Positions 29,539 to 39,038 are shown, counted from the first letter of the stretch. The stretch: DNA of 64,000 nucleotides from Bodo saltans (GCA_001460835.1 CYKH01001464.1:27830-91829); one strand, 5' to 3'. The notes: generated from the sequence alone by a model not told the origin. Program-made: numbers and translations.

Positions 29539-30321
29539 ATGACTTATCGAAGTCAGCCACCACAATGGCAGTTCCAACAGGAGCCTCAGCAGCAAATGTT
29601 TAGGGTGCGCGACACAGCAGCAAAAACTCCCCAGGCGACAGGCCGACGAAGTCCGGACGGTCTTAACGACAGCAATTTACCCTCGGTGACGGGTTTAATT
29701 GAAAATGGAACACTAGATCCGCGATTTGCAGTGGTTGGCGCTGGGGTTGCGGCAAACGCGGGCGGCCGGCGTGAAGGTGCGAAACCATTTCTTGATCAAC
29801 TTTTTGATGACGTGCGACTCACAACGGACGCTGAATTAGAGTCACGCAACGCGCCGAACAATGCGTTTGATGGAAGAGTGCCGCCGCAGTCGTACCACGA
29901 ACAAGTTCGGCGTCAATGGGCGAAGCCTAACATTCTTCAAACATGCGTGTCCACCGATGCCGTTCCGTTGCCGACAGTGACTGGCCCGGTCAACTACACC
30001 ACGTTTGATACGTCGCACGTAGAAAGGCCAGAGGACCCTCCGACATACGGCGGACAAGGACGCAGAGGTCGCGTGTTTGCTGGCATGCACGCTGCAGTTG
30101 AAATGCGCAAAACGCGTGACGCATTAATTGTGATGCCGAACGGCACCATACGCCCCGCGTTAGAACGCAATGCGTTGATGAGCGGAAACGGCACAGCCGC
30201 TGCACTGTCGTTTTACAACGAATCAGAAGAGCTTGCCGATGTCCACTTAAAGTTCTTGATGAGCACCATCGACCAAGTGAAGCGTCGAACGAATCCTTCT
30301 GCAACATTTGCAGGCAGATGA
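29539..30321 (+). CDS. Hypothetical 260-residue protein with a repeated LPxVTG motif
   Basis: The first ATG (29539) follows a T-run and AG at 29502-29503; the frame is open upstream to 29503 only by a GTG. The protein is polar, without membrane segment or signal peptide. Two copies of a short motif are visible: LPSVTGLIENGTLD at about residues 47-60 and LPTVTGPVNYTTFD at about 144-157. A further MPNGTIRP occurs near 202. Short spaced motifs like these occur in flagellar or microtubule-lining proteins, but that is only a suggestion. Family not recognised. Length and codon use support a real gene. Confidence 0.75.
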   Translation: MTYRSQPPQWQFQQEPQQQMFRVRDTAAKTPQATGRRSPDGLNDSNLPSVTGLIENGTLDPRFAVVGAGVAANAGGRREGAKPFLDQLFDDVRLTTDAELESRNAPNNAFDGRVPPQSYHEQVRRQWAKPNILQTCVSTDAVPLPTVTGPVNYTTFDTSHVERPEDPPTYGGQGRRGRVFAGMHAAVEMRKTRDALIVMPNGTIRPALERNALMSGNGTAAALSFYNESEELADVHLKFLMSTIDQVKRRTNPSATFAGR

Positions 30322-30469
30322 TTTACCCCTTTGTTACTATTCAGTTCGAGTTTGTACACTTGTTTATTTAATGGGTGGTGCTCGTCAAAAGAAAAAAAAA
30401 GGATTTTGTGCTTCTAGTGCTGCTACCGTATCTGCTGCTTTTTTCCATTTGAAAGAACTGATCCTTTAA

Positions 30470-32059
30470 ATGTTTCCAGAGCGCGTTGGCTTCTTTGGTC
30501 GCGGCGCAGCAGAAGGCAATGCTCAAGCTGGACGAAGGAGGACGAACACAACTGTAGTCGTGAACCCGTCCATGTCTCCCAAGTTTGATGAGGCCTCACC
30601 TCAAGGAGAACGTGCACGCTCTTCTATGCAGATGTTCACTGCATCACCTTCGCCAAGTGGTGCAACAACCAACAGAGCGATGAAGTACTCAGTGCCTCGC
30701 GACGCATTCGAGCACAGCATCATACGTTCCGATGAAGATATGACGCTCATTCATGCCCTTCGACGACACATCGAGGCGTTAGAGGACGATAATTCTGTCC
30801 GCATTGGCATCGCAACATCCTTGGGCAAGACTGTCCTCCATACGCAGAAAAGATGCGGGGAGCTGGAACAGAAATCTGTCTCATTGGAAACTAGCAATGC
30901 TCAACTTCGTCATGCGTTAGAGCTATCGGAGTTGCAACTTCAAACTGCATGCCATCGCGCCCAAACTCTTGAGGATGGTGCGCGTGAACGTGATGAGATG
31001 GCGACTCGCCTTGCTGCAGTGAAGCCAATGGAGGAGCTTGTGGCGTCACTGAAGGCTCAAAATGAAAGTTTAGAGGCCCAAATGGTGGATTGGAAAACCA
31101 AAGTGAAGGAAGCACTGAAAGAGGGGAAGAAGCGAGAGCAGCAGTTGACGAGCGCAGCCATCACATCCCAAACGGAAATAAGCCAATTGCAAGAGAAATT
31201 GAACGAGGCGACGTTCCAACTTCAGGCCGCCTCTGCTCGGCAGTCGAAGCAACGTGTCTCCAAAGAAGTTCAGACCGAGCAGTTCGACCCTTCTGCCAAT
31301 AATGGTGACCTTGCCGCATCCTACGTCGGCAGCCCAATGCTGGGTAGTGAGTCTGGTGCAGTCGCTGGCATTCGTAGGCGACGGTCCATGTTCCAATCTC
31401 GAGACCGAGCGGGTAGCATGACCTTTTCGCCCACGATGATTCCACCGGCGTTGCTAGTCTCAGGGCCTATGGAATATTTGCCAGTATCACCTGGACTGCC
31501 GATCAAATCCAACGAGGGTGGCGGCGGAGCACGCCCAAGCTACACAGACTCGCCGCAGCCGTTGATGGTCAATGTGCCTACTGTTGTGTTTCCCCATCCC
31601 CTGCCTCCACTGAACCCTCAGTTGCTTGCATCTCCAGCTGGGGTAACGCCGCAGTTGCTGCATAGCCCAAAGAAATTCGAAGAATTGCAGTCACCAGAAG
31701 CGCCGCCGTTTATTGTCACTGTTCATTTTAGCACACCAGGGGGCTGGTCAATTGATGCAAAGCAGCGGGTGCCTAGAGGGATGACTGTGGAGGGCCTCAT
31801 GCAACAATGTGCCAGACAGTTCAGTGATCGCTATCAACAAGTGATCAACGTGGATCACATGTGCGTTCGCATGAACCATGAAAAAGCAAAGAGGTCTGTG
31901 ATTCTGCATCGCCTGCGAGACATTCATAGTTATTCTGTATTCCAACGGTACCAACGGGATGGGACGCCCATTGTGCTGTTCTTGGCCCCTCGTGACGATA
32001 TGCAGGAGTTTGTCCAACATAAACTGCAACAACGCCTTGTGGAGGAGCTTGCGTCTTGA
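30470..32059 (+). CDS. Coiled-coil protein with C-terminal ubiquitin-like-type domain
   Basis: 529 residues from an ATG in a 148-base spacer. Residues 1-80 are disordered. Residues about 85-265 are an almost continuous heptad coiled coil (Leu, Glu, Gln, Lys rich). Residues 270-405 are Pro/Ser-rich with basic clusters. Residues 408-525 form a compact domain: a strand FIVTVHFST, a paired strand ending QRVPRGMTV, a helix EGLMQQCARQFSDRY, and a closing strand TPIVLFLAP. This beta-beta-alpha...beta order is like ubiquitin-like or Ras-association domains (pattern inference). Probably a cytoskeletal or scaffold protein. No catalytic motif. Confidence 0.78.
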   Translation: MFPERVGFFGRGAAEGNAQAGRRRTNTTVVVNPSMSPKFDEASPQGERARSSMQMFTASPSPSGATTNRAMKYSVPRDAFEHSIIRSDEDMTLIHALRRHIEALEDDNSVRIGIATSLGKTVLHTQKRCGELEQKSVSLETSNAQLRHALELSELQLQTACHRAQTLEDGARERDEMATRLAAVKPMEELVASLKAQNESLEAQMVDWKTKVKEALKEGKKREQQLTSAAITSQTEISQLQEKLNEATFQLQAASARQSKQRVSKEVQTEQFDPSANNGDLAASYVGSPMLGSESGAVAGIRRRRSMFQSRDRAGSMTFSPTMIPPALLVSGPMEYLPVSPGLPIKSNEGGGGARPSYTDSPQPLMVNVPTVVFPHPLPPLNPQLLASPAGVTPQLLHSPKKFEELQSPEAPPFIVTVHFSTPGGWSIDAKQRVPRGMTVEGLMQQCARQFSDRYQQVINVDHMCVRMNHEKAKRSVILHRLRDIHSYSVFQRYQRDGTPIVLFLAPRDDMQEFVQHKLQQRLVEELAS

Positions 32060-32178
32060 ACCGTTGCAGAGTTGTTTTATTCACGTGGAACGGTGTGCGG
32101 ATGTAGACTAAATTATTGCCATTTCGCTGTACGATCGTTTCCATTCCTATTTTTGTTGAAAAACTGGCCTTGCAACTA

Positions 32179-32225
32179 TTTTCTTCTCCACGTTTCTTCT
32201 TGTGCCTCGTTTTCTTCTTTTCAAG
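32179..32225 (+). promoter_or_regulatory. Predicted spliced-leader acceptor for the NAT10-like gene
   Basis: A pyrimidine tract of about 45 bases ends in TCAAG, with AG at 32224-32225, 26 bases before the ATG at 32251. It lies inside the open frame that runs upstream to 32116, so the 5' part of that frame is not in the mRNA. Confidence 0.7.
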
Positions 32226-32250
32226 TCAACAAACTCTAGGTGACGCATCC

Positions 32251-35200
32251 ATGTCGGACGAAGCCCCACAGCTGCCCACCCATAAGCGCAAGGTCGATGA
32301 CCGCATTAAATTTCTCGTCGAAGAGGCCGCACGCCTCAAGCACCGTGGCATCGTGTTGCTCGTTGGTGACCGCGCCAAGGATCAGATTGTCAACTTGCAC
32401 CACCTCGTCTCCCGAGCAAATCACAGCAGCAAGGTGTCCATGCTATGGTGCATGAAGCAAGATGTCGACTTCGGCTCCACTGGCAAGAAGCGCCAAGAGC
32501 GTGTCGCTCGATTGGAGGTCAAGGGTGGCATGTCCACCGAGGCCAGCAAGGAAGCATTCCAAACATTCCTGCAACAAACGACGATCCGCTTCTGCCAGTA
32601 CAAGGAAACCCACCGAGTCCTCGGCCAGACGTTTGGCATGGCGGTGCTGCAGGACTTCGAGGCGCTCACGCCAAATACACTCGCACGTACGATGGAGACC
32701 GTTGCGGGAGGTGGTTTGATTGTGATTATGCTCCGTGCCATGCGTTCCCTCAAGCAGCTCTACACGATTGCAATGGACGTGCACAGCCGCTACCGTACCG
32801 ACGCGCACCGCGATGTGGTGCCTCGCTTCAATGAGCGGTTCCTTCTGTCTCTCATGGACTGCAATTTAGCGCTGTGTCTCGATGATGATTTGAATGTCCT
32901 GCCCTTCACAACAAAGATGAAGAACCTCGGTTCCTCTGCGACACACGACAAGCTGGACGCAACCCTCGCGATCCAAGGGCGCCTTCAGCACGAGCTTGAC
33001 CTTGCCACATTGAAAGATCGCCTCAAGGTGAGCAAGGATGTTGGTCCTCTCGTGGCGTTGACTCAAACTATCGACCAGGCCAAGACGGTTCTTTCACTCA
33101 TGCAGAGCGTGACGGAGAAGACGCTAAACACAACGTGTGCCATCACCGCTGGTCGCGGTCGTGGTAAGTCGACAGCACTCGGTATCGCAGTTGCGGGTGC
33201 CATCGATCAGGGCTACAGCAACATCTTTGCCACCGCACCCACACCCGAAAATCTTCAGACGTTCTTTGAGTTCGTTGTGAAGGGACTACTGGAATTAGGG
33301 TACAAGGAGCGTGTGGACTTCGAGGCGATGCAGTCGACCAATCCGGAGTTTGCCAAGTGCATTATCCGCGTCAATGTCTTCCGTGGCCACCGACAAACGG
33401 TTCAATACATTGCGCCTCAAGACTCGCAACGCTTTTCCCAAGCGGAGCTCTTGGTCATCGATGAAGCTGCGGCCATTCCCCTTCCGATTGTGAAGAAGAT
33501 GCTCGGCAATTACCTTGTGTTCTTCGCCACCACCATTTCTGGCTACGAGGGCACTGGCCGTGCTCTGTCGATGAAGCTTGTTGCCGATATGCGCAAGAAG
33601 GGTGCTGCTGGTGCCACCGCCACCGATGCTCGCTCCCTCCGTGAATTGTCCCTTCAAGACCCCATCCGTTATGGTCCCTCTGACCCCGTCGAGGCATGGC
33701 TGAATAAGTTGCTGTGCCTTGAGGCCACCTCTACCAAGGTGCCCACCAGCGCATGCCCCCACCCCTCAACTTGTGAGCTGTACTACGTCAACCGGGACGC
33801 TCTGTTCTCCTACCACCCAAGTGCAGAGAAGATGCTGCACACTCTGGTGTCTCTCCTTGTCGCTGCGCATTACAAAAATCAACCGAATGATCTCCAGCTG
33901 ATGTCGGATGCCCCTGGTCATCACTTATTTGTCCTCTGCGGCCCGCTTGCCAACGGCAGCGACATTCCTGAGATCTACTGCGTGATTCATGCATGTGAGG
34001 AGGGGAACATCGCCTCTAGCACGATGCAGTCCAACATGGCCAAGGGACTGCGACCATCAGGTGATATGATCCCGTACACGATGGCACAATATTTCTTGGA
34101 AGATGGGTTCGGAAAGCTTGGCGGTCTTCGCGTCGTTCGCATTGCCACCAACCCTGACCTTCAGCGCTCAGGATACGGCTCTCGTGCCCTGTCGCTCCTC
34201 AAAGAATACTACAAGGGTAACATTGCTATTGACTCCACTGCAAATGCAGAAGACGCCGCCGTAGCTGCTCCCTCACGTTCCGCCGAGGTTGAGGGGGACG
34301 TTGCGCCACGTGCCAAGATCCCTGCGCTTCTGACGCCGCTGCATGAGCGCCCATTCGAGCCATTAGACTACATTGGCGTGAGCTTTGGAGCCACCAATGA
34401 ACTCTTTAATTTCTGGAAGAAGGCCGGGTTTGAGATGATGTACTTGCGCCAAGTCCCTAATGACACCACAGGCGAGCACAGCTGCATTATGGTGCATCCG
34501 ATCGACTACGATGCCACCGAGCTGCGAAGAGAGTTCAGGCATCGCTTCCTTGCTCTCCTGTCGCAATCCTTCCGTGACCTTCCTATTGACCTTAGTTTGG
34601 CGATTGCAATGGACCTTGATGCGCACATTCCTCAATCCCTTGCGAAGGCGACCACGACGGATCCTGCCACGGGCTCAACCCTTGTGGACGGAGTTCCCCA
34701 GTCATCGTTCCAAGACTTGGTGGACCAATTTTCAGTTCCCGATCTGAAACGTCTGCAGTTATGCTCCACGGCGTACGTGGACAACAGTGTCGTGTGGGAC
34801 TTAATCCCCAAGGTGGCCAGAATGTACTTCGAGAAGAAGTGCTTCAAGAACGTTGATGGAACGGAGGGCGTCGTCTTGGCGCACGCTCAGGCTGCGGTGC
34901 TTCTCGCGGTTGGCCTTCAGTGCAAGAGCGTAGAGGCTCTTGTTGACTCTGCGACCTTTGCTGGTGTACCCGCGCAGCAGCTTCGAGCCTTCCTTAACAA
35001 AGGACTCTCTCGCATCGTTGAGCATTTCCAGAAGCTACAGAATGAGGCGAAGAAAACAGTTGTCGCCGAGGCGACAGCGAAGCGCGCCCGCGAAGAGAAT
35101 GAAGAGGATGGTGCTGATGAGGAGGAGACAGTTGAGCGTTTTGATGCTCAGGGCAACCTGATTGGCCTCTCCGTTTCGAGAAAGGCCGAGAAGCGAGCCG

Positions 35201-35337
35201 TTGACGTTGATTCAACACTTCGCCGTGATACCAGAAATGCTGTCTTCACTGCAACGTCAGAAGCATCATCAGGGGCCCGTCGAAGCGCCGGCGCTGGTAA
35301 AATGAAGATGTCCAAGAAGACACGAGGAAAGCAGTAG
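32251..35337 (+). CDS. NAT10: RNA cytidine acetyltransferase (NAT10/Kre33 family)
   Basis: 1,028 residues, full family length. NAT10/Kre33 uses ATP and acetyl-CoA to form N4-acetylcytidine in 18S rRNA and tRNA and works in small-subunit assembly in the nucleolus. An N-terminal TmcA-like region lies at about 10-220. The helicase module follows: Walker A GRGRGKS at 301-307, Walker B with IDEAAAI from about 403, and a motif III-like TTISGYEGTGRALS. The GNAT domain has RIATNPDLQRSGYGSRAL at about 630-647, with the acetyl-CoA-binding Q/R-x-x-G-x-G/A signature, and GVSFGATNELFNFWKKAGF at about 709. The C-terminal RNA-binding region and a Lys/Arg-rich tail (KMKMSKKTRGKQ) fit nucleolar localisation. 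All key motifs look intact. Confidence 0.97.
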   Translation: MSDEAPQLPTHKRKVDDRIKFLVEEAARLKHRGIVLLVGDRAKDQIVNLHHLVSRANHSSKVSMLWCMKQDVDFGSTGKKRQERVARLEVKGGMSTEASKEAFQTFLQQTTIRFCQYKETHRVLGQTFGMAVLQDFEALTPNTLARTMETVAGGGLIVIMLRAMRSLKQLYTIAMDVHSRYRTDAHRDVVPRFNERFLLSLMDCNLALCLDDDLNVLPFTTKMKNLGSSATHDKLDATLAIQGRLQHELDLATLKDRLKVSKDVGPLVALTQTIDQAKTVLSLMQSVTEKTLNTTCAITAGRGRGKSTALGIAVAGAIDQGYSNIFATAPTPENLQTFFEFVVKGLLELGYKERVDFEAMQSTNPEFAKCIIRVNVFRGHRQTVQYIAPQDSQRFSQAELLVIDEAAAIPLPIVKKMLGNYLVFFATTISGYEGTGRALSMKLVADMRKKGAAGATATDARSLRELSLQDPIRYGPSDPVEAWLNKLLCLEATSTKVPTSACPHPSTCELYYVNRDALFSYHPSAEKMLHTLVSLLVAAHYKNQPNDLQLMSDAPGHHLFVLCGPLANGSDIPEIYCVIHACEEGNIASSTMQSNMAKGLRPSGDMIPYTMAQYFLEDGFGKLGGLRVVRIATNPDLQRSGYGSRALSLLKEYYKGNIAIDSTANAEDAAVAAPSRSAEVEGDVAPRAKIPALLTPLHERPFEPLDYIGVSFGATNELFNFWKKAGFEMMYLRQVPNDTTGEHSCIMVHPIDYDATELRREFRHRFLALLSQSFRDLPIDLSLAIAMDLDAHIPQSLAKATTTDPATGSTLVDGVPQSSFQDLVDQFSVPDLKRLQLCSTAYVDNSVVWDLIPKVARMYFEKKCFKNVDGTEGVVLAHAQAAVLLAVGLQCKSVEALVDSATFAGVPAQQLRAFLNKGLSRIVEHFQKLQNEAKKTVVAEATAKRAREENEEDGADEEETVERFDAQGNLIGLSVSRKAEKRAVDVDSTLRRDTRNAVFTATSEASSGARRSAGAGKMKMSKKTRGKQ

Positions 35338-35536
35338 CTGTGTGGCGAGAGTGGATGAGATAATGTTTCGTTTTGTTCAAGCCGTTTAACACTTTACCAC
35401 AACATCATTAAATCCAAAATCGTTGCAATGTGCGACTGGTGACGCTCGCATACAAAATATGAGGACATAATAACAGAGTTGCGCCCGTTTCCCCTCGTTG
35501 ATCATACAAAGACAGTATTTTGTAACAAACAAAGAC

Positions 35537-36775
35537 ATGGCCCATCATGCGATGCCGTTTCTTGTCGTGAATTACGGCGCGGAAATGATTTTTATCTTAG
35601 ACCAGCGCCTCCAGGCCCAAAACATCTCCGCTGAGAAGTCCTCAAAAGTCCTTCACGACGTCATTAAAGCAATGTTCAGTCCAACGTTCGTTGACGAGCT
35701 CCTCCGTCCCCAGGCTCTCTACACGCCGGCGTTGACGAAAGAAATCTTCGACCGCTTGGCCCACAGTTCCATCATGCGCCTCTCTGAAAATTCAATGGAC
35801 AAACTCTACGACTTGATGACCATGGGCTGCAAATACCAGTACGTCACTATCCGCCATCCATATGAACTTGTGGAGGTCACTTTGAACCACTTGGAGAACG
35901 TACGTGCCTCGTTGACGTCAGACTCAGAGTACTTGAAAGAGGTGGAGACTCGCATGCACTCATTGATGGCCTCGCTTTCTGTTGGCACGCTCGCTGATTG
36001 CCGCTTGGGCTTGTTGAACTTTTTCCAAGGAAAGCGCGTGAAAGTATCGTTGTTTCTGCAGGAGGGCATGCAGAACCCTGACGCGACTTTGAACATTCCA
36101 GCCGACACGAGCCTTCCCCCGCTGTACACGTCGGAGCCACCAGGTACGGTCCGATACTTTGACCAAGGTCAGGTTGTGATGGAGGAGGTGCTACACCACC
36201 CTGACGCTGCCCTCCGACACAAAACGCAACCAGCGAACTACAACCCATTTGATGCATCTACCCGCCAATGCACCCAAGGGACAAATCTTTACTTGCTTGA
36301 CCGCAAGAAGAAGGCAGCGGCAGCAGCGGCCTCGGCGCCCGCTGACCCAGCCACCACCCCTGGAACCCCTGTCACCGCTGCACCATCGGGTGCAGTGGTG
36401 CCACCAAAAACACGACCGATGCCAAGCAGCTCGATCTCTAAAATGAGCAAGGTTCAAATTGGTGCACTGAATTCATTATCTTCATTGATTGGAGGTGGAG
36501 CAGCAGCCCCCACCACCAGCCACTTCAAACTATCGCTGTTCGATGACCAAGCTGCAGAAGATGCGGCAGCGTCGTCAAAGAATGATGACATTGCTCCAGA
36601 GCTGCAACCGATAGTCAACATCAGCAAGATCTCGAAGGAGGAAGTGCGCTCCAATAACGCGGAACTTATGGGCGTAGTCAGCCAATTTGACAGGGGGGCT
36701 GGACAAGCTCCAAGTGGACCATCGAACGCTGCTGGTGGAGTCGATGATTTATTAGATCTTATGGACAATGCGTAA
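35537..36775 (+). CDS. OSCP1: OSCP1 family protein
   Basis: 412 residues from the first ATG; the open frame reaches 35498 only through a TTG. Residues 1-215 match OSCP1 (organic solute carrier partner 1, NOR1) closely: MPFLVVNYGAEMIFILDQRL (human: N-L-G-G-E-M-x-Y-I-L-D-Q-R-L), RLAHSSIMRL, ENSMDKLYDLMTM and VTLNHLENV, then a conserved RVSLFLQEGMQNPD. The remaining 195 residues are Ala/Pro/Ser-rich and not conserved. OSCP1 was named for enhancing organic solute uptake in mammalian cells; it is soluble, has no membrane segments, and is found widely in flagellated eukaryotes. A ciliary or trafficking role is an inference from that distribution. Confidence 0.93.
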   Translation: MAHHAMPFLVVNYGAEMIFILDQRLQAQNISAEKSSKVLHDVIKAMFSPTFVDELLRPQALYTPALTKEIFDRLAHSSIMRLSENSMDKLYDLMTMGCKYQYVTIRHPYELVEVTLNHLENVRASLTSDSEYLKEVETRMHSLMASLSVGTLADCRLGLLNFFQGKRVKVSLFLQEGMQNPDATLNIPADTSLPPLYTSEPPGTVRYFDQGQVVMEEVLHHPDAALRHKTQPANYNPFDASTRQCTQGTNLYLLDRKKKAAAAAASAPADPATTPGTPVTAAPSGAVVPPKTRPMPSSSISKMSKVQIGALNSLSSLIGGGAAAPTTSHFKLSLFDDQAAEDAAASSKNDDIAPELQPIVNISKISKEEVRSNNAELMGVVSQFDRGAGQAPSGPSNAAGGVDDLLDLMDNA

Positions 36776-37036
36776 ATGCAGCTGTTGTGCTTCTGTGTAC
36801 TGCGCGTTCCCCCAATGTTGGGAACGATGGGTGTGCACGAAGCTGAGAATAGGGAGGAATGGTGGAAATACCTACTAGGATGGAAGGAAGAAGGATAACG
36901 ACTCCTTTTTTTCTTGAAGTAGAGGCGTGATGGTTCGATGATGATTTGGTTGCCAATATTTTCTTTTCTCTATTCAATGCAACAAGCTTGTTTTGCCCCC
37001 TCCCCTTTTTTTTGTGAGAAAGGAGAAAGATAATAA

Positions 37037-37969
37037 ATGCTGCGACGTGTGTTGTCGGTCGCACAGCTCTCTGCGATTGCAGCAAACTCGTCTGCTGTGC
37101 GTGGATATCGCCTGATTCCGCACATGGACACTGAAATTGAGGAGCTCGCTGAGACTCAGAAATTAGGCCGTTGGCAAATCTCTCACAAAAACACGCTGCA
37201 GCAACCACTGCGAAAGGCGGAAATTGTATGCGACAAATTGAATCTTCGTGAGAAGCGCCGCACGGGTATTCTCCCCGAGAAGTCGATTGCCCGGAAGTTG
37301 AGCCAAATCTACCAAAAAGACGGCTACGTGAGCCACCCAGAGTACAAAGTGAAGCTCATTAACATTACCGTTGTAGGTTTCGATGGCCATCCATTTCACT
37401 TCAGACTTCCTCCTATGTCCGAAGTATCCCTGAACACGCTCATTGACGGTAGCGGTATGTGTCACGGCCACGGAAACCAGTGGGGTAAGTGCAACAACCC
37501 AAGCTGCGAGGACTTCAATCACGGAGACGGTTGCATTGTGAATGTAGACTTGGAGACGCTAGACCGCCTGCCCCCACCGAACCGGTTTGAGTACACGTCG
37601 CTGGTCAACTGGCGTATGATGGATCGGCCTGATGTCACGTACAACACACGCTTCTCCTGCCAAATTATGTTGACCCCAGAGTTGGATGGTGCTCTGTTCG
37701 CATTGAAGCAGTACTGGACTAGGTCTCTGCGTGAAACTGCAACTGGGTGGTACCAACACGATGAGTACGCGACGGTGGCAGTGATGCGCAGTAAGAAGAT
37801 TGAGCCGTGGGCACCACTGATTGAGGAGCCTACGAAGCGTGACTTCCCCATCACCTTCGATATGCTGTGGGTGAATAGCTACCAGGAACTCCTTGCCATG
37901 AAGGACACGAGTTACCGACGAAGAGATGGGTTCCACACGAAGCCGCAGATGTGGGCTATGTACGCGTAA
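37037..37969 (+). CDS. Mitochondrial adrenodoxin-type ferredoxin-domain protein, divergent
   Basis: 310 residues. The N-terminus (MLRRVLSVAQLSAIAANSSA) is Arg-containing and aliphatic, like a mitochondrial presequence. Residues about 108-225 resemble a [2Fe-2S] adrenodoxin-type ferredoxin: a first strand ITVVGFDGHPFHF, a cysteine loop, a DRLPPPN stretch, and TRFSCQIMLTPELDG, which nearly equals the family's SRLGCQIxLTPELDG closing motif (Cys208 as fourth ligand). The cysteine loop is enlarged: Cys142, Cys152, Cys157 and Cys166 with four His between, in place of C-x5-C-x2-C. The 85 residues after the fold are extra. It may be a bound subunit of a respiratory or mitoribosomal complex rather than a free electron carrier (inference). 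Cluster binding is uncertain. Confidence 0.75.
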   Translation: MLRRVLSVAQLSAIAANSSAVRGYRLIPHMDTEIEELAETQKLGRWQISHKNTLQQPLRKAEIVCDKLNLREKRRTGILPEKSIARKLSQIYQKDGYVSHPEYKVKLINITVVGFDGHPFHFRLPPMSEVSLNTLIDGSGMCHGHGNQWGKCNNPSCEDFNHGDGCIVNVDLETLDRLPPPNRFEYTSLVNWRMMDRPDVTYNTRFSCQIMLTPELDGALFALKQYWTRSLRETATGWYQHDEYATVAVMRSKKIEPWAPLIEEPTKRDFPITFDMLWVNSYQELLAMKDTSYRRRDGFHTKPQMWAMYA

Positions 37970-38352
37970 AACCACAGCAACGTTCGCAGGAAAGGGAGCG
38001 CGCTTGATGGTTGTTATCAATTGGGGTTTGATTTTTTTCTTTTTCTGGGTCCCCTCTTTTTTTTTGTTCGTTGTTGTGTTTTTGTCTCCCATTACCCACA
38101 ACGTTGTTCGTGGCTTACGCTACGATAGGAGATACCCTCTCCATGGTTGAAGTGAACTGTGATATCAGTTTTTTTACGTGCAGAGGAACAAGAGGCACAT
38201 ATTTCAATGCCCTGTCGCGTGAAATTTGTGAGATGCAAGAAAAAAAAATGTTTATTGATGTGTGGTTGGTCGCTGTAACTTGGTGCAGCCCTTAGAACAC
38301 GTTCTTTCCACTTGTTCTGATCAAAAAAAAAAAGAATCTTCTCACCGACAAA
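37970..38352 (+). other. Intergenic spacer with strong T/C tracts
   Basis: Long T-rich tracts at about 38028-38090 and a T-run at 38169-38175 followed by AG at 38182-38183 are visible. Both could serve polyadenylation and trans-splicing around the small gene at 38353. An A10 run (38322-38333) lies just upstream of that gene. No RNA gene recognised. Confidence 0.55.
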
Positions 38353-38556
38353 ATGAGCTTCTGGAACTGCGTCTATCAGTACACCTTTGCCCGCGGCTAC
38401 ATCCGCATCCCCCTCATGCTGAGCGTGCCGATTGTCTACAATAAGTACGTTGTGCTTGAGTGGGAGGAGCTCTTCAAGCAGTGGAATGCCGGCCACAACC
38501 AAATCGATATTTGGAACCGCCTGAAGGCCAAAGCTGCCGCCAACGCTGACGAGTAA
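38353..38556 (+). CDS. Small QCR9/UQCR10-like mitochondrial protein
   Basis: 67 residues, with a clear ATG and its own spacer on both sides. Layout and sequence resemble cytochrome bc1 complex subunit 9: MSF start, a YxYTFARG stretch at the matrix end (yeast: L-Y-K-T-F-F-K-R), one hydrophobic segment at about 17-35, then WEELFKQWN and IWNRLKAKAAANADE (yeast family ending: W-Y-x-x-H-N-K-G-K-L-W-K-D-V-K-A-R-I-A-A). Subunit 9 is a single-pass inner-membrane protein next to the Rieske and cytochrome c1 subunits. At this length the match is suggestive, not proven; another small inner-membrane subunit is possible. Confidence 0.7.
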   Translation: MSFWNCVYQYTFARGYIRIPLMLSVPIVYNKYVVLEWEELFKQWNAGHNQIDIWNRLKAKAAANADE

Positions 38557-39038
38557 AGAAGTAACTCCTTTTTGTCCCGGCGTGTCCTGTGAGAGACGTA
38601 AACATTAGGTGTGTGGGTGAGGAGGTTGCGAGGGTGTACGTTTTGGTGAAGGGAGAATTCTAGGTGAGTCACATTCTGGAGACTGTTTCATACTTGTGTG
38701 ACCACATCGATGATGAGAACTTTACCAAAGGTTGTGCGTGTTGTGGCGTAATCATTTGAGCCTCGAGGCAGCCTTGTGTTCTACCCTGCCGTGGGTGGCT
38801 ACAGGCTGTGGTGGTAGCTTTTTTGTTTGTTTGAACCTGTTTTGGTAGTTCCCCTCTTTAGGTTTTCGCTGTTAAAGCGTCCACATTTTCAATTTGAAGT
38901 TTCTTTTGGTGATGGGCAATCAAAGACGCGATATGTGTTGCCAGACTTCCATTGCAAACCCGAGAGATGCTTTCAAATTCTTTTTCTTTTCTATTTTTGC
39001 TGTTGGCGACGTCAAACAAAAGCATTGTAGCAGAGAAA
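38557..39038 (+). other. Intergenic spacer, no gene seen
   Basis: The 5' half is G/T-rich 3' UTR-like sequence, and the 3' half has pyrimidine tracts leading to the eIF3b acceptor. I checked for a C/D snoRNA (an ATGATGA box at about 38710) but found no convincing D box. Short open frames have no recognisable product. Confidence 0.55.
38974..39022 (+). promoter_or_regulatory. Predicted spliced-leader acceptor for the eIF3b gene
   Basis: A T/C-rich tract (about 38977-39003) is followed by the first AG at 39021-39022, 17 bases before the ATG at 39039. The open frame extends upstream through this tract, but that part would not be in the mRNA. Confidence 0.6.

Noticed and set aside
32116-32250. 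45-codon N-terminal extension of the NAT10-like frame with a hydrophobic stretch resembling a signal peptide
   Set aside because: It is the translated pyrimidine tract upstream of the splice acceptor and is not part of the mRNA.
38700-38820. Possible C/D snoRNA (ATGATGA C-box-like motif near 38710)
   Set aside because: No convincing CTGA D box or terminal stem within a suitable distance.
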